Below are positions 21,241 to 32,560 of a DNA stretch of 64,000 bases, in pieces (position 1 is the first letter of the stretch; each line of letters starts with the position of its first letter). The translations under genes were made by a program, and so were the position numbers. The stretch lies in NCBI GenBank assembly GCA_049999725.1, contig JBNGIS010013207.1:62001-126000 (forward strand), in the 5' to 3' direction. The DNA is from Haplomitrium mnioides. Taxonomy: Eukaryota > Marchantiophyta > Haplomitriopsida > Calobryales. The notes beneath the pieces were generated by a model. The model did no database searches and had not been told where the DNA came from. It worked only from the letters and a program-made list of their open reading frames with translations.

Positions 21241-22726
21241 AGCACCTCCGCCTCTTTGGTCCCACCAACAGTTCACTCAATTGCCTTCTATATAGTGGAC
21301 TGTATTTAATCAGCTGCCCCACCATTGCCGTGATTGGACTTTCTCATACGTCCGCTTGAATGCCATAGGGGACACGCTTGGCCACCTTGATCAACACTAC
21401 CACCGCTTCCTTGTTCTTTTGAGGCTCCTCTGAGGCCTGCTGCCTTCGAACTTTCTCCAAAGTTTCCCTGACCGTATTCTTCTCCTCTACGGCATCCATG
21501 GCCTCCACTCATCTTCTTACCTCCTCTTGTTGCCTTAGGTGCAACCATTTGGGGTTGTCCCTATGGTAATCTGAATTGCTATCAGACGACAACTCGGGAT
21601 CCTAAGCCTTCTCAGCTTCCCGCCCCTTCCTACGCTTTTCCTTTTTTCCGATTTCAGGATTCTGCTCGTGTCATCACTTGATAGCAGTCCTGGAATGAGG
21701 GTGGGTCCCAGCCTAGCAACTCGGTTTCCTCCTCCTTCTATTCGCCTCTTAACTCTGGCTCCCAGTCTAGCGTTATCATATTCACTACCGGTGGAGGTGG
21801 TGGGGAATTTGCCCTTGCACTTGGGCCCAACTCTGGTCTCCTATTGAGCGGGCAATTCATCGCCACATGCCCCTCACATTTACATTGGAAACAGAGCGCA
21901 TAGGGTACGGTATTGTTTTGCTTCTGCAGCTTTGGGAAATTTGGGAATATGTGACCCAACTCACTACAATTTCAGCAGATCATGATGGTCGTTCGGGGAG
22001 GCTTACTAGCCACCCAACCGTTGGATTGCCCTACCCTTGCTTCTTGTAGGTTTGCTTTGAATTGTGCGAGGTCCACCGCTGACCTAGTACAGCGTCTCCA
22101 GGGTCTCTTTGGGCACAAACTCAACTTCCTCATGCATGTAATCTGGGGGCTCTTCCCTCATGTATTGGATGGCATGAGTCTCCACGGGGCACTCCTAAAG
22201 AGAGTGACCGTGTTGTTTGCACTTCACACACTAGACCCCTACTCGTCCGGTCAGCCTTGGCTTGCTCTTCGATTTTATTCTTGCGAGAAGTATATGCATG
22301 GCCCCCATTTTTGCACTCAACTCCTCCACCTTCACATACAACATCCCACCTTCTCTCCCGAAAGATTGTGGTTTGGGTTCGTTTTCGGGGGTTCTCTTTG
22401 GTTGCTTCTTTTTGCCCTCCCGATGATGAGTGCACCGATCCTTCCAATCTTTGGCATCCCTTTTGTTCTGTTCCTTCTGTTTCTTCTTTCTTCTGGCTGA
22501 CCTATCCTCATCGAAACAACTGGTGTCTGATTCCTCATCACTTCCCGAGGTGGAGGCCAAACTCTCCTCTGACTCCTCCTCACGGCTAGTTTCATCCGAG
22601 GAGTCCTCCGATCTCGTACTTAATCCATGTGTTCCTCCTCGAGCTCATGAGAGAGGCTCTTACATGGGAGTGGACAGCACTCACCGCAACTTCTAAGGTC
22701 TGGGGATCGGTGCACCCATACATGCC
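21241..22726 (-). pseudogene. Gag remnant (element D), N-terminus missing
   Basis: From the right: D-P-Q-T-L-E-V-A-V-S (end of capsid region), the acidic serine-rich stretch, and a lysine-rich stretch (22560-22231). Then come a first CCHC knuckle (C-V-K-C-K-Q-H-G-H-S-L), a second whose last Cys is Phe, and an intact third (C-F-Q-C-K-C-E-G-H-V-A-M-N-C, within 21959-21738). A proline-rich segment and the gag-protease linker (21548-21306) follow, with several frame changes. The capsid domain proper was lost at the 22726 junction. Confidence 0.8.
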
Positions 22727-23211
22727 TACAATCAGGCCTATGAGACGATAATGGGCCACTGTTTGTACTTCCTTATCTTTCAACAACATGCATTAGTACT
22801 TGTACAATTGAGGTGCTGACAAGAAGGGTGTTGGAGAGGGAAAGGCTGGTGGAGGACCAGAGCAAGGTTGAATGGATACATTAGTTGGAGGAGCTCAAGG
22901 AGATTTGAGTACGAGCCCAAGACCAGGTGGAGTACCAATAGCAGTTAAGGAAGAAGAACATGAGAAGAGGCTGAGCCAATGAACATTCAAGAGGGGGGTT
23001 TGGAACTGTTGTATGATAACAAGTTTGTACATTTGCCTGGGAAGCTACAAACTAGATGAATGGGACCCTTTGTGCTCAAGAGGCTTCATCAGAATGGGTT
23101 CATAGAGTTGGAGGCCTTGGAGGGGGAAAGGATAACAAATCGAGTACATTGTGATTGCCTGAAGAGGTACGTAGCTAGAAAAGAAGATGGAGGGGAGCAA
23201 ATGACAACCTG
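22727..23211 (+). pseudogene. Integrase C-terminal remnant (E1)
   Basis: The plus-strand sequence starts abruptly in the integrase core after Y-N-Q-A-Y-E-T-I-M-G-H. It continues to the GPF-type module M-G-P-F-V-L-K-R-L-H and ends at a stop at about 23211. A TGA at 23057-23059 replaces the Trp before M-G-P-F. It closely resembles 38362-38848 of element G. Immediately to its left is oppositely oriented gag of element D. Confidence 0.82.
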
Positions 23212-23370
23212 ATAAGAGTGTCGAGATGTGTACATGGAATGATCAGTTAGGGAGTTGTACAATATGTGAATAGAGATTGTTTTTTGTATTGAACGTGGAG
23301 GTGACAAAGCGCAAAGCAACACGTATGTCCTCCATCATGAGGATGGTAACCGTGGGCTCGCTTCACACTT

Positions 23371-23380
23371 AAAAGGGAAG
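23371..23380 (+). promoter_or_regulatory. Polypurine tract (E1/G type)
   Basis: AAAAGGGAAG follows CGCTTCACACTT and precedes the LTR3 start TGTGAGCTCGC by three bases. G has AAAAGGGGAG at 39008-39017. Confidence 0.8.
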
Positions 23381-23383
23381 TCA

Positions 23384-25019
23384 TGTGAGCTCGCTATATG
23401 AGGCAATATGAGAAATTTTGCAAGTTTAGAAGCATCACCACAACATTTCTCTGTTTTTGGACGTGAAGGCATTCTAGGGACACTGTGGTAACCAAGAGAG
23501 GAAATCTCCAGGAAGGAAGCACTTGACTACTCATCAATGAGGACATCGAAACGAAGAGACTAGAAGTGGCACGATGGGAGAAGATAAGGTTCTCTAGCGA
23601 TATTATGGAAGGACTCTTCATTTGGTTTGGGCAGAATTGACCTTGACAGGGTTAAATTCATGACCAAGGGATGAAGACTAGAGGAGCATGGAAGATATTG
23701 ACAATTTGAAGGTAGAAATGGAGCTTAAAGAAACATGGAGCGGTACATTCTTTATTCTCAAATATAGGGGTAGTGGCAACGCTTGATAGAAGGAGGTTGG
23801 AGAGGCACTCTTGGTGGATTTAGAGTCTAGCAGGTTTCGTCCTTTTGGTCCCCTCTTTCAATCAGGGTTTTTGGTATTTCTATCAGGTCAGGTCAAAGCT
23901 ACAAATTTGACTGTATGAGAGTTTTCCTTTTATGATTGGGCATGATGGTCCAACTTCCCCATGGAAAACGGTGTCGGACGGTGCTCTATTGGAAGAAGTC
24001 AACAATCAGGTCAAACCATTGCTGATGAGGTGCACCATTGGCCATCTAGTCCACCGTCGACAATCGGGTCTACCGTTGCCTATCTGGTCCGATTAGGTTT
24101 ATTGGGTCATTGTGATCTTCCTTTTTGGGTCAAGTCAATCTTTTTTATTGAATCACTCTATCGGATGGTTGACCATCAACGACCTCAGAATAAGTGTCAC
24201 CTCTTGAGCAATTGGCACAATATTTGAAAAATGGCGGGGTGTTCCTACTGTCTCATAGAGAGATTTCCAGGCAAGGGTCACGATGAAAGGCAATCAAGGA
24301 AGGGACAAGCGAGATTGCATTGCTTTGAAGTGAGAGGGGCTCATGTGTCGGCGAAGAATGGATGTGCACAATTGTGTGCGCTAATGCATTATTGATGCAA
24401 ATGAGCTTGTGCAAGGTGAGCAACAAAGATAGAGAACCAATTCTAGTGACACTTCAGTTGAAGCGAGTGAACTCACGTGGGAGGGCTATCACGAATGGAG
24501 GTGGACTCTAGGGGCATTGAGAATCGATAGGCAGGAAGCTCTAGAGGCTCAGGCAATCCAAGTGTACTCATTCTTGAAGGAGGACCTGTGTTTGAAAGTG
24601 GTACGATACTTGAAGGAGAAGAGAATTCGTTCCGCCTGGAATTCATGAGAGGCAGCCAAGGGGAGGTCCTAGTGTTGCCTCAACTTTGGATTGTGCAAGA
24701 GCATCAGCCCTAGTAGTGCTTGGAGGGTGGTGCTGGTAAGTCATTCAAAGGGGGCTGAGGCAAGGGGTGGATGTGTGCCAGCCTAGTCTCTTGGTTGCTA
24801 AGTCGACAAACCCCGAAAGCAACCCCACGAGCGCCAAAATTGTGCTAGTAAGGGATTCTTCTTGGTGGGAGGAAGATGAAATTGAGTTGCTTGATTGTTG
24901 GAGGAGTGTGGGAGGAGAAATCCTGACCCAGTGCAGGTCTGGAAAATGTATTTCAGATCTGCCCTTTAGGTTAAGATTTGAATTACAGGGGTCTAGCCCT
25001 CTTGTCCTCCTCCAAACTC
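23384..25019 (+). repeat. LTR3, 3' LTR of E1 and apparently 5' LTR of G
   Basis: It starts TGTGAGCTCGCTATATGAGG after a PPT. It matches 39021-39590 plus 54983-56175. It lacks about 150 bases present at 39440-39575. From 23990 a run of short related pieces (GGTCAAACCATTGC, GGTCTACCGTTGCC) forms a degenerate repeat. A possible PBS-like GCGCCAAAATTGTGC is near 24833. The 3' end is uncertain: similarity to the other LTR3 runs up to 25019-25025, where gag-protease linker coding begins. Confidence 0.72.
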
Positions 25020-26769
25020 TACCCCAAGCAGCAGGAAGAGGTATGGAGCCAATTGGAGGCATTTGATTCACCTAAAGAGAGCAAAGCGGCGAAAGAGACC
25101 TTGATGGAGGTTGAGAGGCGACAAGCATCGGAGGAGTCCCAAAAGTTCAAGGAGGTGGTGATACCCTGAGTTGAGGTCATGAAGCTTGTTCCCTACAACA
25201 TTCAAGCAGATATCCAGAACTGCTCAATCACGCCTAGAGTAGGGCAGATAATCAAAGATAGCCCGATGTATAGAGGACAATTGAAAAAGCTTCTCATAGG
25301 ATCCAAGAGGCAGAAAAGGTTCCCATGGGTAGGTGCACCAATCAATCTGAGTTTGGTGTACAAAGACAAGGGAGGCCCCAAAATTGACATTACTCTCACT
25401 TATGCACGTGAATGGAGGGGAGGGAGTCAACATCATGATCAAAGAGACTATGCACCAATTGGGATTCAAGGAATTTCAACCAATTGCTTGAATCATGAGG
25501 TTAGGTGGGTCACGGATCAAGCCTTTGGGAGCTTTGTTGTAGATACCCACCACCATTGGTGGTACAAAATTCAAGTTGAACTATCTCGTGATGCAGCAAG
25601 CACAACCCTCTCTTTACCTTGTTATGATGGGAAGGCCTTAGCTGTATGGGGTCTGAGTCTTGCATAATTGGGGAAATTCTACTCTAGTGTTTGGCCTAGA
25701 GAAGACAATAGTCCACTAGGGGTCAGAACCACACCAGGGGGAGACGCAAGCAAAGGAGGAGTATGACAATGCATGGTTGGAGGAAGAAGTGAAATGTGAG
25801 TGCCATTATTGAGTCCAGATGATCAAAGAGGCCACTAAAGAAGATCTGTTGGAGGAGGGTATAGTAGTAGCCAACCAAATAGAGCTGTCGAAGGGTATAA
25901 CAGCAAAATCTAGTGGGGAAGAGACTGTTGGAACGGCCGCAGGGAAGGAATCGACAAAACTTGAGTTAAAAAGGGAGTCAAAGCCTATCAACATGCACAC
26001 CCACAAAGAAAACAAATGTGGGACAAGGATGACATATGTAAATTCTAACTCGATCCAAGAAGGAGTGTAGCAAGCAAAATTGGAGGAAGAAGATGAGACA
26101 CTCTAAAGGAATGAAGTGGGGGTGGTAAGAGTTGCCCAACATAAAGAGGTAGTTGTAGATGAGGGCCAAATATTCCAATTGGTAGTGAGATTACACGTGG
26201 CGGCAAAGAGAACCTTAATTTGGACCCTCACAAATCTCAGTGACGTCTTTGCTTGGAGTCATGTGGACCTAAAAGTGGTCCTAAAAGAATTGGGAGAGCA
26301 TCGTATCAATCCCGAGCCGACAGCTATACCAAAGAGGCATTGTCAATATCAGATGAGTCCATGACTCTCCATGATAGTGAAAGAGGAGATTGACAAGTTG
26401 CTCGAGGCTGGTTTTATCTACCCTTTGTTGAATTGCGAATGGGTGTTGCCATTAGTTGTGGTGCCTAAGAAAACAAGGCTTCATGGGAAACAAAATTTCC
26501 GGGTCTACCAAGATTTCTAAAGGCTAAATGAGGCAACAAAGAAGGATCATTACACTTTTTCATTCACCAATGGGGTGTTGGACTTAGTGGTTGGGCAAGA
26601 AGTGTATATCTTCATGGATGAATACTTGGGATACAATCAGATCTAGATCAGAGAGAAGGACTAGCTGAAAATGACATTCACCACAGAGTGGGGGGTGTTT
26701 GCCTTTCGCAAGAAACATTTTGGACTTTGCAATGTGCCCAAAACATTTCAAAAGATGATGATGAAGGTC
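25020..26769 (+). pseudogene. Linker, protease and N-terminal RT remnant (element G)
   Basis: Coding similarity begins at Y-P-K-Q-Q-E-E-V-W, in the gag-protease linker, so gag is absent. The protease is broken near 25395 by a deletion and frameshift around the D-G-G-A region. TAG at 25639-25641 hits the same R-P-W-L-Y-G Trp codon that is TAG in element A. The acidic linker and pre-RT segment follow. RT runs from K-E-E-I-D-K-L to M-M-M-K-V-F at about 26767, with TAGs at 26644-26646 (Trp) and 26662-26664 (Gln). It stops at the junction with element EF. Confidence 0.8.
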
Positions 26770-28430
26770 TTCTCCACACTGCATGGGCACCAACGAAGCC
26801 ACCCCTTGCCTTAGCCCCCCTTGAAATGCAAACCAGCAACACCCTCAAGTGTTACTGGGGCTTAATCCCCCGCACAAGCACGATTTGAGATGACCCAGGT
26901 CCTCCCGAGCTGCCTTTCACAGCTCCCAGCCAAACGTTCTCTCTTCTCCTTCAAGTATCGATCCACCTCTGAACGTTGGTCTACCCTCTAGAATGAGTTC
27001 ACCTGGATTGCTCGAACCTCTAGAGCGTTTTGCTCAGCGATTCTCAGCTTCTCCACTCCTTTGGCCCTCAAACGCATGTCCACTTCCTTCAATCAAAGAA
27101 TCACTAGAGCACGTCCTTTGTTCCTCGCTGTTCCCCTCTCACAAGATCTTCAACGACACCTCCCGATTGACCTCTCAACCTCTAGACTTGCAGCGTCTTC
27201 AATAATGCATCTATGCACACCCTTGTACACATCCACGCTTCATTAATCACACTAATCACCTTCAGATTAGGAATTCAATCACAATGCGCCACTCGCATCA
27301 TCAACCAAGCATCGGCGCACACACTTGTATATTTCCATGCCTCCCTCACATGCACCAACCCCTCACTCTTCCCAATGAGAACTATCTAAACTCCTGCTCG
27401 TTTGTCTCCTCCGTGCTTACAGTGAAGCCTGACCCTTCCTTCTTGAAGTCTCTCCATCCAACGGTTGTGAGCATGCCCTGCTCCAATTCAAACCTGCACA
27501 AGTGCTCAGAAGACAACATGTGACCCGATAATGCCGATGGTCAGCCACTTGATGAGTTGATGTGAAAAGATTAGATCAGCCTGATAAAATGATTCAAAGA
27601 AGATGGACCGACAAATTTCTACGATGAAGATAGTATCAGCCAGATCCGATAAAATACTCCAATGCAGAAAAGATCGGCGCGACTTTGAATAGAACCTAGG
27701 TCTCGATGAAGCGCCACCCGACACCATCCTCCAAGGGGAAGTTGGACCGTCGCAATTGTTAGAAACAGAGGACAAGGTCATACCAAGGAAAGTCAACTCC
27801 GATGCTAAACCGACTCTGATAACACCAATAGAACTCTGATAGAAGGAAGACTCCAGAAGACCTGAACTTTGTTCAGTCCCTGATTAAGCCCGGTTACACC
27901 TGATCGATCAACACGTCCCCTGACCTCTCTGGTATCATCGCTGTCTTCTGATGGTCATCGCATTCTTCATTCTCCTTTGTATCATTTGATTAAGATTGTG
28001 CTAGGAGAACCTTCCCTTCTTCTTTCTATTCATCCCTGCCACTATCCTGATAGTCAAGAATAACAATGGAGCTCCTTGCCTTCCCTTAAGCTCTTCTTTC
28101 TTGACATCGAGTCATTGATTCTATCCAATTCCACTGAACTTCCTCATTTGGCACTTAATCTTTAAATTCTTAGATTTATTCCTTCTCAACCTCCTTGCGA
28201 GTCTCTTTGCCACATCTCCGGAGAGTGTCCTGTCCTTCCACCATTTGGGTTCTGATTTCTGCATTCCGATGACCTTTCGAAGGAATAGTTGAATTATCCC
28301 CTCTCCCTATCACCGATATTTGATACTTTGATGCCTCTTGAATATCTCCACGCTTAGAAGCAGAAAACTACTCCAGTGATGCTTCCGATTTCTCCCATTT
28401 TTCATTAGTGCCTCAAGTCACTCGGTAACA
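26770..28430 (-). repeat. 3' LTR (LTR2) of EF, truncated
   Basis: The minus strand starts TGTTACCGAGTGACTTGAGG after the PPT. It matches the 5' LTR at 35647-38017 but stops about two thirds of the way along. The left junction with G's RT lies in a shared TCTTC (26768-26772), consistent with deletion through microhomology. Confidence 0.8.
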
Positions 28431-28433
28431 TAA

Positions 28434-28443
28434 CTCCCCTTCT
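28434..28443 (-). promoter_or_regulatory. Polypurine tract of EF
   Basis: The minus strand reads AGAAGGGGAG, three bases before the LTR. The upstream box is altered to GCTTTGCAATT here. Confidence 0.75.
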
Positions 28444-28589
28444 AATTGCAAAGCAACCCCGCTAGCACCATTTTTTCTCACCATCCTTCATCTCAATGTC
28501 ATCGGTCTCTCCTTCACATCCACACATATTTACATAGTGTACAACCCCCTAACTCACTATTTTGTACACACCTCAACAACTCTTTTGAG

Positions 28590-29937
28590 CCGTCATCGGC
28601 TTCCATCATCTACCTCTCTTACTACATACCTCTTCAGACGATTGTACTGGATCTGATTCGTGATCTTATCACCCTCAAGGGTTTCCAATTTCGTGGACCA
28701 ATTCTGATGTAGCCTTGTGAGAACAAAATGTCCCATCCATCTCGTATGCAACTTTCCCAGGAAATGCACAAATCTGCTGTCATACAACAACACGAGATCT
28801 CCCTTGTGAATGTCCATGGGCTTGAGCCTCTTATCATGTTGCCTCTTCCGCAACATTTATTGATGCTTCACTCGGCCTTGGGCTTGCTCTCGACTCTCCT
28901 CCAACTCCCCTAGCTCATACAATCGCTCTCTTCTACTCGGTTCTTCTATCATCCTCTCCCTCTCTAAAACCCTCTTTTTCGGCACCTCAAACTCCACTGG
29001 TAGAAATGAGTGTTGCCCAAAGACAAGGAATTAAGAACAGTGGCCCGTTGTGGTCTTGTGAGCCAAGTTGTGAGCATAAGTTGTTGTGAGCAACTTGAGA
29101 TCCCAATTAGACTTTTTTTTTGATACTGTCTCGCTAAGGTTCTTACCCATGATCGTATTGGCTCTCTCTGTCAGCCCAATGGCCTTTGGGTGGTAAGTCA
29201 TCGTGCGTCTCTGCTTAATCAAATATCTATCTGTCAAATCCTTGATCACTTGATTGACAAATTGCTTATCCTAGTTGCTCACCATATCCAATGGTGGTCC
29301 GAGTCTACAAAACATCTACTTGTATAAGAAGGTTGCCACTATCTTTGCATCATCCTTTTGGGTGGCTCATACTTCGACCCACTTAGTAGCATAATTGGTG
29401 GCCAGAAGGATGTATCAGTTTCTCCATCAGGTGGATGGTGCTATCGGCGTGATGAAATCTATGCCCCATTTTTCAAATAGTACCAGTGGAATGATCAGAA
29501 CTAATGGGTGGTGTTGGTTGGTCGTGGGTTTCCCCGTTCTCTGACATGCATCACATCTTTTCACAAAGAAGTGTATACCCTTGTGAAGAGTCGGCCACGA
29601 GTATCCCACGTCCAATACTTTTCTCACTGTGGTTTTAGCTGCAAAATGGCCTCGCACTTCTCCCTCATGCAATGCCTTCATCACCATTGTGGCCTGAATC
29701 TTTTCCAGACACCTTCTGATAATACCATCCAGCCCCTTTTTGTGCAACACTCCCTTCACCATGAGATACGACTTCATTCTTTGGAGGAAGACTAGTGTCT
29801 CTTCCCTATTACTGCCTTTCGGTACTTGTGCAGAAAGAAGAAACTTGATGATATCTGCATAATCCGTCGGCCTGTCTACTCAGACATGGAACAAATACTC
29901 GTTTGGAAAAGTGTTGTCCACCTCTTCTTTATTGGTC
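28590..29937 (-). pseudogene. Integrase remnant (element EF)
   Basis: The zinc region and first core motif are in one open frame (29777-29427) with C-D-A-C-Q-R-T-G-K-P-T and G-I-D-F-I-T-P. The core continues at 29249-29031, where the catalytic Glu is kept (L-T-E-R-A-N). The C-terminal module (28856-28593) has G-K-L-H-T-R-W-M-G-H-F-V-L. Frame changes and stops separate the pieces. At the right edge the RNase H-integrase linker runs into the assembly gap. Confidence 0.85.
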
Positions 29938-30337
29938 NNNNNNNNNNNNNNNNNNNNNNNNNNNNNNNNNNNNNNNNNNNNNNNNNNNNNNNNNNNNNNN
30001 NNNNNNNNNNNNNNNNNNNNNNNNNNNNNNNNNNNNNNNNNNNNNNNNNNNNNNNNNNNNNNNNNNNNNNNNNNNNNNNNNNNNNNNNNNNNNNNNNNNN
30101 NNNNNNNNNNNNNNNNNNNNNNNNNNNNNNNNNNNNNNNNNNNNNNNNNNNNNNNNNNNNNNNNNNNNNNNNNNNNNNNNNNNNNNNNNNNNNNNNNNNN
30201 NNNNNNNNNNNNNNNNNNNNNNNNNNNNNNNNNNNNNNNNNNNNNNNNNNNNNNNNNNNNNNNNNNNNNNNNNNNNNNNNNNNNNNNNNNNNNNNNNNNN
30301 NNNNNNNNNNNNNNNNNNNNNNNNNNNNNNNNNNNNN
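29938..30337. other. Assembly gap (400 N)
   Basis: The sequence is undetermined. The left side is EF integrase linker; the right side is unrelated LTR-like DNA. Any reading frame drawn through the gap is an artefact. Confidence 1.
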
Positions 30338-31891
30338 TTAGATTCCCGCAGATTCCTAAGTCTGGTGGAGGTGCCACGTTTCCGCTGTAGCGCCGTCCGA
30401 CGCCGCCCCGCAAAGGGGTAGGCGGACCGCCGTGCTAACCGTCCGTTGACCCGTTGACTTTTTGACTGCCACGTCATCCGCAAGAATTGTTCCCTCCGAA
30501 TAAGAACTACCAAGGACCTTTGCTTCTGCCCCTTGCTGGATCGGTGATGTATCCCCTTTTCGGCACCGCTTCTTCTTCCGTTTGATCTGTGCTAAATCAC
30601 CTTTCTGTCCGATTACTTAGCCCTCTGCGGAATCCCTTTTAACCAGTCCTCCCCACATCGGAGACGCATCGGAACCCTTTAAAGTGGAGTTCCCCACTTA
30701 GGAAGGCGGGTTTCCGATCCGTTCTTCGGATCGGACCCACGGACGTTGGACCTCAACTCTGCGTCTCTTTCTTTTGATTTAAACTCTTCAATTAGTTCGA
30801 TGCAGGTCTTCGTCGCCAGGTGATTCTCCACAGTTCGTTTCTGCTCATAGCATTTCGCACCAGCTCTCGCGCAGGGATTCATCTCGCAGCCTTGCTTCTT
30901 CTTTGTAAGAATTCTATTTGGCCTCTCAGCTGTTCAACCCGCCGCAGGTCCCTTCGACTTGGATTCTTCACAGCAACATCCCTTGTTTCAAAACACCTCC
31001 TCGCAGGTTGGGTCGTTCTTCAGGAGATTCGCACAGGGCCTTTGCTTCGCAGGGACCTTCTGAACCTTCATTCGCAGATCGCGGCCTTTGTTTCTTCGAA
31101 TTTCCTCCTGTAGCAGATTTTTCTCTCTTCCCTTCGATCAATCACAGCAGCATGGGGAAATTCTTCGCTCAGCAGGATGTCGTTATCGCACAGATCAATC
31201 ACCTTGCATTCAATTTTCCTTCCAATTCATTTCTTATTAGAACCATTCATGAAGTAGTCGCCATGTAGCAATCTCCATCGATGAAATTCCTCTTCGCAGG
31301 GGCTTTGGATCACAAATAATAGACTCTTCACTTCGATCGATTGTTCTCCGCAGCTCCATTGGTTGAATCTTCCATGCAGCTGATCAATTCTTCATGGAGA
31401 ATTCTTCCAAAGCGAGTAGCAAGAACCCCTGCTTCGCATCAATCCTTTCGCACAGGCTCTTCCTCGATCCCTCCTTTCGCACAGGTGTCCGCGCGCCTCT
31501 TCGAGCTGATTGCCCGTCGAATGTCAGCTCGGGAAATTATCCCATAAGTGTTTCTCCAAAAGGCCAATGTATTATATAAGTCCCCCACTCCTTAGTTCTT
31601 CCGAGAGGCAGCCCCCTAGAGGGGTGTAAGGCCACCGCATTTCCCTACCTCGCCCCTGGACGGACCTAGTTCAGGGCTAAACCCACCCCCAGGGCAAGCT
31701 GTCCTCCAAGTTAGATAGTTAGGAAATTAGTGGGCTTGGCTTGGCCCTCAACACTTAGAGTAGTTTTATTTCTTTTTATCTCTATCCTTTTATTCTTACT
31801 TACTCCTCAAACATGTATTGAACCCTGTTTGTGTACATTGGAAGCACTTTTTTGAAAATTTTGCATGAAGTACCTTAACACCCAGCTGACA
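30338..31891 (-). repeat. Unclassified LTR-like insertion in EF
   Basis: The right edge reads TGTCAGCTGGGTG on the minus strand (ending at 31891) and falls inside EF's RT codons, after K-E-G-V-L. That looks like an LTR terminus. At 30370-30460 there is a short similarity, in the minus direction, to the LTR1 repeat unit (GCGCCGTCCGACGCCG, then a GCGGACCGCCG segment). Positions 30840-31500 hold degenerate CTTCGCAGG / TCGCACAGG repeats. A TATTATATAAG motif lies near 31571. A second possible terminus, TGTTGAGGG, is at 31753 on the minus strand. No coding domain was found. Confidence 0.45.
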
Positions 31892-32560
31892 AGTACTCCC
31901 TCTTTTACTCCAAAGAAGCACTTCCCCAAGTGCAACCGCAATCCCATCTCTTGACAATGCTCGAATGTGAGCCTCACATCTTGTTCATAGTCACATGCCT
32001 TCCCGTACACTACAAAATCGTCAATGAAAATCTCCAAGAACTTCCTCAAGTAGTCATGGAAGATATTCATCATCATCCTTTGAAATGTGTGAGGCGCATT
32101 AGAGAGTTTGAAAGGCATCCTTCGGAAGGCGAGCACTCCTCACTCAAGGGTGAATGTTGTCTTCAGCTAATCCTCCTCTCGGATCCAGATCAGTTTGTAC
32201 CTTGAGTAGCTGTCCATAAAGCTATACATTTCTTGCTTGGCTACTAAGTCAAACACTCCATCAGTGAACGACAACAAGTAATGATCCTTCGTGGTTGCCT
32301 CGTTCAGCTTTAAGAAAACTAAGCAGACAAGAATCTTCCGCTTTTCGTCCAGCCCCACCTCCTTTGACACCACTACCAGCAGTGACACCCACTCGTTGTT
32401 CAGAATTGGGTAGATAAATCTAGCTTCCAACAGCTTGTCAATCTCTTCCTTCATCAACAAAGAGAACCAGGGATTCATCCGATACTGTTGTTGTCTTATT
32501 AGTACCACTATTGGTTTCAAGTCGATGCAATGCTCTCCCAATTCTCTTAAAACTCCATTC
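31892..32560 (-). pseudogene. Reverse transcriptase remnant (element EF)
   Basis: Two open pieces remain. One (32541-32167) covers K-E-E-I-D-K-L-L-E-A to the D-G-V-F-D-L-V-A region. The other (32136 to about 31892) covers R-R-M-P-F, N-A-P-H-T-F-Q-R-M and the catalytic F-I-D-D-F-V-V-Y. Both Asp residues are present. The C-terminus is cut by the LTR-like insertion at 31891. Confidence 0.85.

Larger units (their letters stand above)
15436..22726 (-). mobile_element. Ty3/gypsy element D (LTR2), 5' end lost
   Basis: On the minus strand this is gag, protease, RT, RNase H, integrase, PPT and 3' LTR. The 3' LTR terminus abuts C's LTR, so D inserted there; the candidate target duplication is TTTAT at 15431-15435. 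At 22726 the gag sequence stops in the middle of the capsid-to-tail region and a plus-strand integrase begins. D's gag N-terminus, PBS and 5' LTR are therefore missing. Confidence 0.82.

Noticed and set aside
24745-25071. Opposing open frames of about 100 codons near 24.8-25.1 kb
   Set aside because: They span the end of LTR3 and the first linker codons, show no domain and have no counterpart in other copies.
29880-30513. Open frames of 159-194 codons across 29.9-30.5 kb
   Set aside because: They consist mostly of N from the assembly gap.
30700-31580. A host gene in the CpG-rich block at 30.7-31.6 kb
   Set aside because: Open frames are short, overlap on both strands and follow degenerate repeats. 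I found no splice-joined coding signal or known domain.
31746-31753. TGTTGAGG (minus strand) as the start of a Copia LTR
   Set aside because: No PPT, pol sequence or matching second end was found, and a better terminus lies at 31891. It is kept only as a possibility within the unclassified block.
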